Of a stretch of DNA of 36,895 bases, positions 21,439-29,338 are shown piece by piece. Both the position numbers and the translations under genes were made by a program. Below the pieces are notes generated by a model. The model was not told the DNA's origin. It did no database searches and saw only the letters and a list, made by a program, of their open reading frames with translations. This DNA comes from a virus: positions 1-36,895 of IMG/VR virus record IMGVR_UViG_3300044646_001461; one strand, given 5' to 3'. Position 1 is the stretch's first letter, and every line of letters starts with the position of its first letter.

Positions 21439-21887
21439 GCAAATATGTCCTTGCCTGCGGCTACTCGCTCGCGCATTTGGGCGAGGGTCAGTCCGGTTGG
21501 CACTTCGTAGTGAGGTGTGTCTTTGAAGCTTTTGAAATCTCCTCCCCATGTCAGGCCGAGGCTGCGGGCGGCTTGGCCGATCTCGGTGTAGATGGGTGAG
21601 TTGGTGAGGTAGGCTTTGCCTCTAAAAAGACCGATGTCCCAGGCTGTGCCAAAATTGTGGTTGGAAAACCCAGCTCGGGCGTTGGTGACTTTCGGGCCTG
21701 CGGTGGTGCGGCCTTTGGCGTAGAGCGCATCTTGCTCGGCGTAGCTGCGCAGACCGCTGATGATGCGGACTACCACACCGTGCTTGGCTGCGAGGTCGAG
21801 CGCGAGCCGCATGAACTCTCGCGCTTTCGGCTGAACAGCCGGGTGCAGCGTCGAGATATTCCGCTCGGTGCGCTCGTCGAAGGTCAT
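21435..21887 (-). CDS. Endolysin: L-alanyl-D-glutamate peptidase, M15 family
   Basis: The 150-aa protein shows the M15C (VanY/L-Ala-D-Glu peptidase) pattern: SGLRSYAEQDALYAKGR (44-60), SNHNFGTAWDIG (75-86, with zinc ligands His77 and Asp84) and PHYE (125-128, with zinc ligand His126 and likely catalytic position nearby). The enzyme cuts the peptide stem of peptidoglycan. It has no signal peptide, so release needs the holin. It is the last gene of a lysis cassette whose parts all overlap by a few bases. Confidence 0.92.
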   Translation of the reverse strand: MTFDERTERNISTLHPAVQPKAREFMRLALDLAAKHGVVVRIISGLRSYAEQDALYAKGRTTAGPKVTNARAGFSNHNFGTAWDIGLFRGKAYLTNSPIYTEIGQAARSLGLTWGGDFKSFKDTPHYEVPTGLTLAQMRERVAAGKDIFA

Positions 21888-22051
21888 TTGCTTGATGTAG
21901 GCTTTGGCAACTCCGGCAGCGTGTAGCTGAATTGCCCGTAGTCGGTCTGGAGCGAGATGCCCAGAGTGCTACACCCGCCAAGGAGCAAGAGGGCTCCTAC
22001 AGCAAACGCAGTAGCGAGCAGGCCGGTGACGATCTGGGCGGGGTGAATCAT
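21884..22051 (-). CDS. Small lipoprotein of the lysis cassette, Rz1-like by position
   Basis: The 55-aa product begins MIHPAQIVTGLLATAFAVGA and has lipobox LGGC with the lipidated Cys at residue 27, followed by STLGISLQTDYGQFSYTLPE. ATGA overlaps the holin-like gene upstream and the endolysin gene downstream. A short outer-membrane lipoprotein in a lysis cassette is where Rz1-type spanins sit; the mature part is about 29 residues and ends LPKPTSSK. No separate Rz was identified. Confidence 0.7.
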   Translation of the reverse strand: MIHPAQIVTGLLATAFAVGALLLLGGCSTLGISLQTDYGQFSYTLPELPKPTSSK

Positions 22052-22215
22052 TTCTTTTCGTCGCGGAAAATTTCGATCAAGGCGATGACTGCCGCCACGG
22101 CGCTACCGATGGCCTCCCAATGCTGGGGCGAAAGGCTCAAACCAGCGAGGCCACCGAGGACGGCCAAACCGCGAAATGTGGACGGTTGTTTTAAGTGCGA
22201 AAGGATATTATTCAT
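22048..22215 (-). CDS. Small holin-like membrane protein
   Basis: The 55-aa product begins MNNILSHLKQPSTFRGLAVL and has one or two short hydrophobic segments (GLAVLGGLAGLSL, and AIGSAVAAVIALIEIF). The pattern 'QPSTxRG ... LSPxxxExI ... F' recurs in small phage holins. It overlaps the other membrane gene at its start and the lipoprotein gene at its end (ATGA). ATG 22215 is preferred over a much longer Arg/Ser-rich frame. It is a holin or antiholin. Confidence 0.7.
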   Translation of the reverse strand: MNNILSHLKQPSTFRGLAVLGGLAGLSLSPQHWEAIGSAVAAVIALIEIFRDEKK

Positions 22216-22390
22216 GGGGGTGCTTTTTGTTTCTGAGGATGGCGTAGAGGGAAGCGAGACCGACGAGGCAGCCGATGACGAGCGATGCCACACGCAGCCA
22301 CGCTTCGAGCTCCGGCAGCATGGAGAGCGTGATGCCGCTCGCCGTAGCAAGAAGGCCGGTGAACGAGGCGGTGGCTTGGTGCGTGTCCAT
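22208..22390 (-). CDS. Holin-like membrane protein
   Basis: The 60-aa product has two hydrophobic segments, FTGLLATASGITLSML (10-25) and ASLVIGCLVGLASLYAIL (32-49), and a basic tail RNKKHPHE. This is the size and layout of a two-helix holin. The start at 22390 overlaps the stop of the upstream gene by one base (TAATG). It is the first gene of the lysis cassette. Confidence 0.7.
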   Translation of the reverse strand: MDTHQATASFTGLLATASGITLSMLPELEAWLRVASLVIGCLVGLASLYAILRNKKHPHE

Positions 22391-23103
22391 TAGCTGAGGG
22401 CGGCTGCGAGCTGCGCTCCGGTGGTGGCGACGGTGCTGCACTGCGCCAAACGGGTGGTTTCGAGTAGGTCGGTCTTGGCTTTGATGGCCGAGATGTTCGC
22501 GCTTGGGATGTCTCCGGTTGCTGCTGGTGAGGCGGGGAGTGCGTCTGTCTTTGCTTTGATGGCTGCAAGCTGCGTGCTGTTGCTGTCGATTTCAGCACGG
22601 ATTGAAGCGGCGCTAGGGACGGTCGGCGCGTTGGTGAGGGTATCGACCGTTCCGCCTGTGATCGTGCGTGTAGCATGCGACCAGATGTCAGATGGCGTGA
22701 CGCTGGTCGGCGCGTTGGTGAGCGTGGTCACAACGGCAAGCGTGCCGGATGGCGAGAGCCTTGATGAAATAGCGGTATCGATGCGCCCGGTAACGGTGCT
22801 TGTGAGGCCGACATCGGCAAGGGCCGTGTCAGTTTCCGCGTTGACTTGCGCGGCGGTGAGGGTTGAGAAGGCGACTTCGGCTGTGCCGTCCCACACGATG
22901 CTGCCGCTGCCGACATTGGCTCCGGCGGCGCGGAACGCGATTTGGTATGTTCCGGCGGTGCCTGCCATGTTGCCAGAGTAGAATCCGGTGCTGCCTGTTT
23001 CGGGGCAGGAGATGGCAGAACCTACGGCGGCTCCGTTTTGGTATGGCTGGGCGGTGACGGTGAGGCCGGTAGTGGCGAGGGCGATGTTAAGTTCGTTTGG
23101 CAT
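22390..23103 (-). CDS. Tail fibre/spike-like protein
   Basis: The 237-aa product begins MPNELNIALATTGLTVTAQP, has a beta-rich N-terminal domain (TGSTGFYSGNMAGTAGTYQI, residues about 37-56) and then an Ala/Thr/Ser-rich region with repeats (TLTNAPTS and TLTNAPTV; SAIKAKTDLL and AAIKAKTDAL). The composition and its place among fibre genes suggest a trimeric host-contact or baseplate protein. No enzymatic motif is seen. Confidence 0.65.
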   Translation of the reverse strand: MPNELNIALATTGLTVTAQPYQNGAAVGSAISCPETGSTGFYSGNMAGTAGTYQIAFRAAGANVGSGSIVWDGTAEVAFSTLTAAQVNAETDTALADVGLTSTVTGRIDTAISSRLSPSGTLAVVTTLTNAPTSVTPSDIWSHATRTITGGTVDTLTNAPTVPSAASIRAEIDSNSTQLAAIKAKTDALPASPAATGDIPSANISAIKAKTDLLETTRLAQCSTVATTGAQLAAALS

Positions 23104-23117
23104 GTGGTCGTGGTTGG

Positions 23118-23357
23118 TTAGGAGTTAGCTGGAATCCACTGGCGCTCGACGCGATCGGCGAACCAGACGAGGTTCGGTTCCCAGTCGCCGATTTCGGGTT
23201 GCTCGATTTTGACAAGAGGCACGATCTGCGGATCGATCCAATCTTCCGGGCAGGGGTATGGGCGGATGGTGTCGATGCGTGGCTCGTCGTTTTCGTCCAG
23301 CACGATGCTGGCGAGTTCTTGGCGTCCGTCTGCGAATATAAGTCCGTATGTTCTCAT
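23118..23357 (-). CDS. Small tail-region protein
   Basis: The 79-aa product starts MRTYGLIFADGRQELASIVL and continues DENDEPRIDTIRPYPCPEDW, a compact beta-rich fold by composition with several Trp and Asp residues. ATG 23357 is chosen over an upstream extension overlapping the spike gene. It sits between two fibre genes and may be a fibre assembly or attachment protein. Confidence 0.6.
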   Translation of the reverse strand: MRTYGLIFADGRQELASIVLDENDEPRIDTIRPYPCPEDWIDPQIVPLVKIEQPEIGDWEPNLVWFADRVERQWIPANS

Positions 23358-23370
23358 GGTGTGGTTTTGG

Positions 23371-24414
23371 TTATGTTCCGAATGCGATTTCGACTGCATC
23401 GACGCTGGCAACCCAGCGCCAGATTGTGGAGGCTGTGCCGGTGACGCTCACGACAAGGGCGTCTGACGCATCGCTTGCGGAAAGCGCGATGGATGTGCCA
23501 GCAGCGTTGTCTGTTCCGATGGTGATTGGGGCGTAAACTTCGGTGGTCGTGCCTGAGACATTCTTGAGAGCGTATTGTCGAAGGTAGTGCGCTACTGCTG
23601 CACCTGTGCTGGAGATGCCTGCGATGTTGATTGTGAGGGCGAGGACTTTGCCGCTGGGGATCGTGAGTCGGGTTGCACTTCCGTCCAAGAAAAGCTCGAC
23701 TGCGCTGTTCGTGGTCGTCTTGTTGCGCATGACGAAGCGGGCGCGTTGAGCGTCCCCCGATCCTGTTGTTCCAGAAAAAGACCCGCTTGCGTGAGACTGC
23801 ATCCCATATCTATTGGCAAGACCACCAAGGCCACCAAGAATTGCAGATTGATCTGCGCTTGCTGTATTGCCTGCCGTGACAAGACCTCCACCAACAACAA
23901 CGGACGATTGAGATGTCGATTGGTTGTAACGCCCTGCGCCAACAAAGGATTGCGCACCAGAAGAAGTGTTTATTGTCCCGCTTCCAATGAAGTTTGCTGC
24001 GCCAGTGGTAGCAGAATTTCCCGACCCGCCAACGCAAACTGAAAATTGTCCCGATGAAACATTGTTTATACCGCCCAAAATTGTCGAATTAGCACCAGAC
24101 GCCACCATGGTTGCGGCAGAACGCGAGAGTTGCAAATCTACTGAGCCAGCCCCCCTTGCATTTCCACCAGTTGTCGTTCCATCTGGTTTACGGCCAACAA
24201 TAAAAGCACCTGTGCCTTTTGGCGTTAGGACAAGCGCTGAGCTGGTCGCACTCGAAGCGTTTACAATGGCCACATTGTCCTGCGTTGCCGTGGCCACATC
24301 GTCCACGACGATATTTGAATTTTGCAGGATTGTGCCGTCCGTGCCGTCTGCGCGGAGGATGGCGTTGTCAACTGAGCCTGCGGTGAGCGGGCGAGGGAGT
24401 GCGTTTGCGATCAT
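23371..24414 (-). CDS. Tail spike with trimeric-adhesin (YadA-like) head repeats
   Basis: The 347-aa product has an N-terminal region shared with many fibres (GSVDNAILRADGTDGTILQN), then repeated G-x-x-N-x-x-S-G-x-x-S-x-x-x-G units (STILGGINNVSSGQFSVCVG; SGNSATTGAANFIGSG; NTSSGAQSFVGAGRYNQSTS), the left-handed parallel beta-roll pattern of trimeric adhesin heads. A beta-rich C-terminal domain follows. It probably forms a host-binding spike. Confidence 0.75.
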   Translation of the reverse strand: MIANALPRPLTAGSVDNAILRADGTDGTILQNSNIVVDDVATATQDNVAIVNASSATSSALVLTPKGTGAFIVGRKPDGTTTGGNARGAGSVDLQLSRSAATMVASGANSTILGGINNVSSGQFSVCVGGSGNSATTGAANFIGSGTINTSSGAQSFVGAGRYNQSTSQSSVVVGGGLVTAGNTASADQSAILGGLGGLANRYGMQSHASGSFSGTTGSGDAQRARFVMRNKTTTNSAVELFLDGSATRLTIPSGKVLALTINIAGISSTGAAVAHYLRQYALKNVSGTTTEVYAPITIGTDNAAGTSIALSASDASDALVVSVTGTASTIWRWVASVDAVEIAFGT

Positions 24415-24417
24415 GGT

Positions 24418-24786
24418 TTAGCTGTAGGTGAGAGATTCTTTGGAAGACCACTGGCCGACTGCGGATTGCTCCGAGACGACATCGCCTGCGGAGTTCACGG
24501 TGATTTTGTAGATAGTCCAGGCGGTGGAGTCCTCGGCGGGGCCGGAGGCGGGGTAGTCGGTCCAAGCGAGGCGGCCGAGGTAGAGGTGGTTGCCGTCCGC
24601 AGCGTGCAGGAGCTGGTAGTCCGAGGGGTCGCGGGGGCGGGCTATGCGGAAAACTTCGTTGTTGTGGTCTTTGCTGTAGAGGCGGCGGTCGGGGAGGTTG
24701 AGGGCGAGTTGACCCTGCGCCACTTGCGCGGCTGTAGGGACTCGGCCTGGGACCGTGGAGCGGAGCAGCTGGATGACCGTGGCCAT
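24418..24786 (-). CDS. Fibre protein with Mtd N-terminal-like domain
   Basis: The 122-aa product begins MATVIQLLRSTVPGRVPTAA and contains VAQGQLALNLPDRRLYSKDH, the pattern of the major-tropism-determinant N-terminal domain and of related fibre attachment domains (QL-x-x-G-E/Q-L-A-x-N-x-x-D-x-x-L-Y). The rest is beta-rich. A related shorter domain starts the next fibre gene (LALGELAHSFVDDKLWIGNG). No reverse transcriptase is present, so there is no reason to suspect a diversity-generating retroelement. Confidence 0.7.
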   Translation of the reverse strand: MATVIQLLRSTVPGRVPTAAQVAQGQLALNLPDRRLYSKDHNNEVFRIARPRDPSDYQLLHAADGNHLYLGRLAWTDYPASGPAEDSTAWTIYKITVNSAGDVVSEQSAVGQWSSKESLTYS

Positions 24787-24791
24787 GGAGA

Positions 24792-24822
24792 AGTTTTAAG
24801 TTTTAAGGATTAAGTTTTAAGC
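24792..24822. repeat. A/T-rich 31-mer, second copy
   Basis: It matches 17805-17835 at 30 of 31 bases and, like that copy, lies a few bases before the start codon of a fibre gene (24786), read leftward as a 5' leader. Confidence 0.75.
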
Positions 24823-24836
24823 AGTGGCCCCGTGGA

Positions 24837-24866
24837 GCGGCGGGCGGGTTGGAACCGCACCGCCGC
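24837..24866. terminator. Stem-loop between two fibre genes
   Basis: GCGGCGG (24837-24843) and CCGCCGC (24860-24866) can pair across a 16-base loop. It lies in the 96-base gap before the A/T-rich repeat. No U tract follows leftward, so it may be an attenuator or processing site. Confidence 0.4.
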
Positions 24867-24882
24867 TGTAGGGAGGGAGCTA

Positions 24883-25656
24883 TTAGAAGCTGCCGCCGTC
24901 GAAGCTGATGCCGTCGATGCTGCCGCCGGTGATGGCGACATTGTTGGCATTCTGCGTGGACATCGTGCCGAGTCCTGCTGCGGTGGTCTCCAAAGTGGAG
25001 ACGCGGCCTGTGAGGGCTGTCGCTGCGGATTCGATGGAGTTGATGTCACCTTCGGCAGTTGACACACGGCCTGCAAGGGCTGTGGCTGCTGACTCGATGG
25101 CGTCGATGTCGCCTTCGGCTGTGGTGACGCGTGCGGCCAGAGCGGAGGCGTCGCCTTCGATGGTCGTGGCGCGGCTCTCAAGCGCGTTGATGTCGCTCTC
25201 TGCGGTGTCGAGGCGTCCGTCGAGGGCGCTGTCGGCTGCTTCGAGTGTCGCCACGGCCGAGCTGAGAGCGCTGGAGGCGGAGTTGGCGAGGGTGGTGATG
25301 GCTCCGTTGAGGCTGGAGTCTGCGGCCTGGAAGGCCGAGACAACCTCCGTCAACGAATCAAGCGATCCTTGTGTGGTGTTCGAGAGGACCGAATCAATGC
25401 GTGATCCGAGGGCTTGCTCCGCTGCGACGGCGCGGGAGTTTTCGGAGCTGATGCTGGAGTTCAGCGTCGAGACTTCGGATGCGAGGTCGGCGTTGGTAGC
25501 GAAGTGGCCTTCGCCGCCGATGACAACTGAGGTCGAGCCATTGCCGATCCAGAGTTTGTCATCCACGAAGCTATGGGCCAACTCGCCGAGAGCGAGGCCG
25601 GTAGGGGCGCCGGAGGCACCTGTCAATCTGCGTTTAATGCGTAGGGTGTTAGCCAT
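24883..25656 (-). CDS. Trimeric coiled-coil tail fibre
   Basis: The 257-aa product opens with a fibre attachment domain (MANTLRIKRRLTGASGAPTG, then LGELAHSFVDDKLWIGNG) and continues as heptad-like repeats: TAESDINALES, TAEGDIDAIES, TAEGDINSIES, each with a following A/V-rich segment such as ATALAGRVS. The C-terminus (VAITGGSIDGISFDGGSF) is a beta tip. This is a rod-shaped trimer by composition. Confidence 0.75.
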   Translation of the reverse strand: MANTLRIKRRLTGASGAPTGLALGELAHSFVDDKLWIGNGSTSVVIGGEGHFATNADLASEVSTLNSSISSENSRAVAAEQALGSRIDSVLSNTTQGSLDSLTEVVSAFQAADSSLNGAITTLANSASSALSSAVATLEAADSALDGRLDTAESDINALESRATTIEGDASALAARVTTAEGDIDAIESAATALAGRVSTAEGDINSIESAATALTGRVSTLETTAAGLGTMSTQNANNVAITGGSIDGISFDGGSF

Positions 25657-25697
25657 GATGTTTTGGGGGTATTGGGGGTTGTTACTGCGGGGTGGTC

Positions 25698-25964
25698 CTA
25701 AAACTCACCGCCGTCCGTGTCGGACGAGATGGGCTTGTAGGAAAGGGTGTCCACATCCCAGCGGTGCGGGATGTTGGTATCTGCGGGAAAGTAAATGCGG
25801 GCGACGGTGCCGGGGTTTGGGAAATCTTCGAGGGTCGGGAAGGCTTGCACATCGTCAAAGTCGTCTGGAATCATCGTGCCGGAGATTTGACCCGAGGAGT
25901 CGAGCTGGGGCAGAGCGATGTTCTGCGCTGCTCCGGAAAAGGGATTGAAGAAAACCTGCGACAT
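25698..25964 (-). CDS. Small fibre-associated protein
   Basis: The 88-aa product begins MSQVFFNPFSGAAQNIALPQ, contains 'LDSSGQISGTMIPDDFDDVQ' and 'TVARIYFPADTNIPHRWDVD', a pattern of short phage fibre subunits. Its stop is 41 bases before the start of the coiled-coil fibre. No enzymatic motif is seen. Confidence 0.65.
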   Translation of the reverse strand: MSQVFFNPFSGAAQNIALPQLDSSGQISGTMIPDDFDDVQAFPTLEDFPNPGTVARIYFPADTNIPHRWDVDTLSYKPISSDTDGGEF

Positions 25965-26260
25965 TAAGTGTAGGGCGGGAATTTGATCTCGACGCTGCGG
26001 ATCTCCGCGTTGTCGGCCGTGGGGGGATTGGCTCCGAAATAGGTATTCACGATTCGGGCTACAGAGGTGCCGTTGAAAGTGAAATCGACATAGCTTGTGT
26101 TGTTCGTCGCGGGGGATGTGAAACGAACATTTTCATACTTCGTATAAGCGGGAGTGGGAAAACCTGTGCTCACCCGCAGAGCCCCATCTGGTGTGGCTTG
26201 GACGGGCTGGACAATTCCAGCGGTGTTGCGGGCGGCGATCTGAATTGTGGGGTTACTCAT
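25964..26260 (-). CDS. Small structural protein
   Basis: The 98-aa product (MSNPTIQIAARNTAGIVQPV...) is beta-rich, with 'NTSYVDFTFNGTSVARIVNT' and 'NAEIRSVEIKFPPYT'. It overlaps the next gene by one base. It lies at the head of the fibre block, directly downstream of the 315-aa tail gene. Family unknown; probably a tail or fibre component. Confidence 0.65.
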   Translation of the reverse strand: MSNPTIQIAARNTAGIVQPVQATPDGALRVSTGFPTPAYTKYENVRFTSPATNNTSYVDFTFNGTSVARIVNTYFGANPPTADNAEIRSVEIKFPPYT

Positions 26261-26300
26261 GTCGTTATTTTTATTATGGGAGAGGGTGTCAAGGGGGTGG

Positions 26301-27248
26301 TTATTGGAAGCTGGCGGAGTAGCGTCGGACCTCGCCTTTTCTCAACCACGCGTCATCCATGCGTTGTTGCAGGATGCCTTCGGCGCGGGCGAACTGGTAG
26401 TTGGCCTTGTCCATTTGGCCGTCCTCGGAAAGCGTTTCAGCGAGTGCGTAAAATTTAAGGTAATCAGCGAGGAAGGCGGGGATGCGATGGCGCAGCCAGA
26501 ACTCCTCGTTGGTCGGGAGATTGCCGGTTGTGTCGGCGAGGGCTTCGTAGCAATCACCGGTCGAGTTGTAGTAAACGAGGTCGCCCGCTGCGTAAGCGGT
26601 GGAGGAGTTGAACGCGGTGCTGGTAAATTTTGGCTGAGGCAGTGAGAACTCGACCCATACTTGGCCAGAGATGTAGTCCGTATCGGTGATGAGAATGCGG
26701 TCTTCGGTGACGACGAAATCCAGCGACAGCGTGACGCGGCCTTCGTCGGGCTTGATGTCATAAACCTTCAGCACATTGCCGATGGCCTTCTGCCCTGGAG
26801 CCAGAAGCGGGATGTAAGGGATGAACTCCTCCGCAGGCGCATTCGTGCTGGTCTCAATGTAGGTCGCGGTCGTGCGGTCGTTCCACGCCACATCCACGGC
26901 GGTGTCGATATTCAGCAGATCGCCCGCTGCGGTCGTGGTGACGCGCTTGATGCGCCACACAGGGTCCGCAAATTGCGAGCCCTGCAAGGCGCGGCCGATG
27001 TAGGATGTCGTGCCCACATAATCGCTCTCGAAAGTGTAGAGCCCCGGTGCGTAGCCCTCGCCCACCGGCGTGCGGGCCTCGGTGAGATAGACATCCGGCC
27101 AATCGAAAAATGTCCAAGCCGTCGCGGCAGCGGTGGTCAAATACTCCGCCAGCGCCGTGGCCTGCGAGGCCATGAGCGGCTGCGCGGGGTCGATGCCCAT
27201 GCGGCTGATTACGCCATCGCGGACGGTGCGGTAGGGAGTGGCCTTCAT
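26301..27248 (-). CDS. Head-tail connector / tail tube protein with CBM5/12-like insert
   Basis: The 315-aa product begins MKATPYRTVRDGVISRMGID and overlaps the portal gene by ATGA. A position just after the portal is typical of a head-tail adaptor or tail tubular protein. Residues about 214-253 (SSTAYAAGDLVYYNSTGDCY, then TTGNLPTNEEFW) match the Y-x-x-G-D-x-V-x-Y ... Y-x-A ... P ... W layout of short carbohydrate-binding modules. The C-terminal helices (ILQQRMDDAWLRKG) fit a structural role. Confidence 0.7.
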   Translation of the reverse strand: MKATPYRTVRDGVISRMGIDPAQPLMASQATALAEYLTTAAATAWTFFDWPDVYLTEARTPVGEGYAPGLYTFESDYVGTTSYIGRALQGSQFADPVWRIKRVTTTAAGDLLNIDTAVDVAWNDRTTATYIETSTNAPAEEFIPYIPLLAPGQKAIGNVLKVYDIKPDEGRVTLSLDFVVTEDRILITDTDYISGQVWVEFSLPQPKFTSTAFNSSTAYAAGDLVYYNSTGDCYEALADTTGNLPTNEEFWLRHRIPAFLADYLKFYALAETLSEDGQMDKANYQFARAEGILQQRMDDAWLRKGEVRRYSASFQ

Positions 27249-29338
27249 TGTGCTCCTCCTTGTTGCAACGCTGGTAGTGTGCCTTGGCGGCCGATCTGGG
27301 CGTTTTGCTGTTGCTGAAGTTGGAAGTTGAAACCCTTCATTCGCGCCTCGATCATGTTGCGGAAAATCTCGTCTTGCTGGATGCGTTGTTGCAGGGCGGG
27401 GTTGGCTTGGATGATGCCTTGGAGAACTTGGGCGCGGAGCTGGTGGTTCTGCCCTTCTTGCGGCAACTCGGGCTCGGTGCCTGCGGCGATTTTTGTGAAG
27501 GCGAGTTGTTCTTCGTTGGCCTCCATGGCGGCGGCGGGGCCGGGGTCGCGCACCAAAATGTCGGCGAGGTTTGGATCCACGGCGGCCATGATGAATTTAA
27601 CGAGCCCGGCGCGGTCGATGACACCGGCGACATCCATTGGGACGATGGCCTGGGAGATATAGTTCAGCTTCACGCCGAGGGCTTCGGCGTCGAGGTTCTT
27701 GGCGTCCCAATCAATGATGAGGTCAAACTTGCCTTGGATGCTTTCGCGGTCGGCTTGGAAGGGGAGAGCCTGCCCTCCGGAGACTCGGAGGATTTGCACC
27801 GGCAGCATGTATTGCTGCATGAGTTGGTAGGTCTGCGTGACGATGGCTTTGAAGTCGCGGAGCCAGCGATCAACCGTGTGCTGGGTGACGAGGGCGACAT
27901 AGTTGGGATCGACTCCCTCGCCTGCCATGCCGAAATATTCATTCACATCGCGGCGCACGGCGCGTTCGATCTCGATGGTTCCTTGGTCGAACGGCGGCGG
28001 CTGCATCCAGCCAAACTCATTCGGGCGGCGTTCGGGTATTTGCACGGCGGGGCCGAGCACGATGTCAAGTTTCCCCCTATTGCTCGGTATGCGCATTGGG
28101 GGAAGTATGGCGATCCCGGCGCGATCAGTGCGGTAGTCGCGCTGGGTTTTGATTTCGGCCTGCATCGTCGAAACGATCTCGGGGATGCCACGGGCTTCCA
28201 GGATGCACCGGCTCACACGCTCGCGGGCCAGCTCTATAAAGGGATATTCACCGTGCGAGTAGGGGGAAATCTCCTCCTTGGCAAAGATGTCCACATTTGG
28301 ATGCATGACGCGGCACATGACCTTTGTCGCGCCGGTCTTCTCGTCGGTCTCCTTGCTGTAAACATGCCAGATTTCCACCAGGTCGCGGTGGTCTTGCCAG
28401 AGTATGCTGTCGCGGCGGTTGTGGTTTTGCTGCGAATAGACGGGCCACAGGCTTGCGCCTTTGTAGTTCTCGGCCTTCTCGTAAAATTCGTAGGGGTAGC
28501 CTTCGGTGAGCGTGCGTTCCTCCAACTCCTCGCAAGTCACCATCTCGCGGCGGGCAATCCATGGGGCGCGTTGCAGGTCGTAGGTGGCAGTGGGGAAAAT
28601 GATGTCGTTGAAAGGCTCCAACGCCGTCCACTCGGGCTTGCTCTCGAAAATGTAGGGCTCGGTGTATTCGACGGTGCCGCCTTCGCGGAGCTTGCGGATA
28701 TTGGCGGCGGTGCCGGTGCCGGGGGCGAATTGCTCGGCCAGCTCGATAGCCACTTCCTCTTGGAGTGGATCGAGGATTGCGCCAATGAGCATGGCGAGCG
28801 GGGAGTTTGGGTCGCCCTGCTCTTGGGCCATGAGGATGATGTCTTCGAGGCTGACGGATTTCTCCTCAATGCGTGTCGTCGTTTTCCAAAACACGCCCAT
28901 GATGGCGAGGCCGTAGGTGGCGCGGATGTTGAGGGCGAGTTCCAGTTCGCGCCGGAGGTCGGAGGCGCAGTGCGTGAAGAGCATCCACTTGAGAACAGAC
29001 TCGGCGGCGGTGCGGGACATGGCGTCGGTGGACTCCACTGGCATCATTTGCAGGCGGGCGGCAAAGGTCGAGGTGAGGCAAAGCTGGGTCTCGCGGTTGC
29101 AAACAAGATCGGCGAGGCGGATGCGGCTGTCGCTCGACCCATTCCATGGAAATGGGTTTTTGCCCAGATTTTCAGCCCACTTCTTGCCATCCGAGGACTG
29201 CCCGTCCCAGAGCGACATGCGGGTGTCGTAGTTGCGAGACCGCACGGCGGAGAACCAACTGCCATCGGTGGCGGCTTCGGTGAGCTGGCCTACCCAATAC
29301 TTCGTGTCGCGGTCTGGCTCGTCGTCGTAGGACTTCAT
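27245..29338 (-). CDS. Portal protein
   Basis: The 697-aa product has the length and mixed alpha/beta pattern of podoviral portals (SWFSAVRSRNYDTRMSLWDG; WNGSSDSRIRLADLV; ARGIPEIVSTMQAEIKTQRD; VNEYFGMAGEGVDPNYVALV) and a Gln-rich C-terminal helix (QLQQQQNAQIGRQG) like the portal barrel. It is upstream of connector-like genes and downstream of the capsid gene in the late order. ATG 29338 overlaps the stop of the 66-aa gene (ATGA); an upstream in-frame start would run into the tRNA-like sequence. Confidence 0.85.
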   Translation of the reverse strand: MKSYDDEPDRDTKYWVGQLTEAATDGSWFSAVRSRNYDTRMSLWDGQSSDGKKWAENLGKNPFPWNGSSDSRIRLADLVCNRETQLCLTSTFAARLQMMPVESTDAMSRTAAESVLKWMLFTHCASDLRRELELALNIRATYGLAIMGVFWKTTTRIEEKSVSLEDIILMAQEQGDPNSPLAMLIGAILDPLQEEVAIELAEQFAPGTGTAANIRKLREGGTVEYTEPYIFESKPEWTALEPFNDIIFPTATYDLQRAPWIARREMVTCEELEERTLTEGYPYEFYEKAENYKGASLWPVYSQQNHNRRDSILWQDHRDLVEIWHVYSKETDEKTGATKVMCRVMHPNVDIFAKEEISPYSHGEYPFIELARERVSRCILEARGIPEIVSTMQAEIKTQRDYRTDRAGIAILPPMRIPSNRGKLDIVLGPAVQIPERRPNEFGWMQPPPFDQGTIEIERAVRRDVNEYFGMAGEGVDPNYVALVTQHTVDRWLRDFKAIVTQTYQLMQQYMLPVQILRVSGGQALPFQADRESIQGKFDLIIDWDAKNLDAEALGVKLNYISQAIVPMDVAGVIDRAGLVKFIMAAVDPNLADILVRDPGPAAAMEANEEQLAFTKIAAGTEPELPQEGQNHQLRAQVLQGIIQANPALQQRIQQDEIFRNMIEARMKGFNFQLQQQQNAQIGRQGTLPALQQGGAQ

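Noticed and set aside
24418-24786. A diversity-generating retroelement linked to the Mtd-like fibre
   Set aside because: No reverse transcriptase, template repeat or adenine-biased variable repeat was seen.
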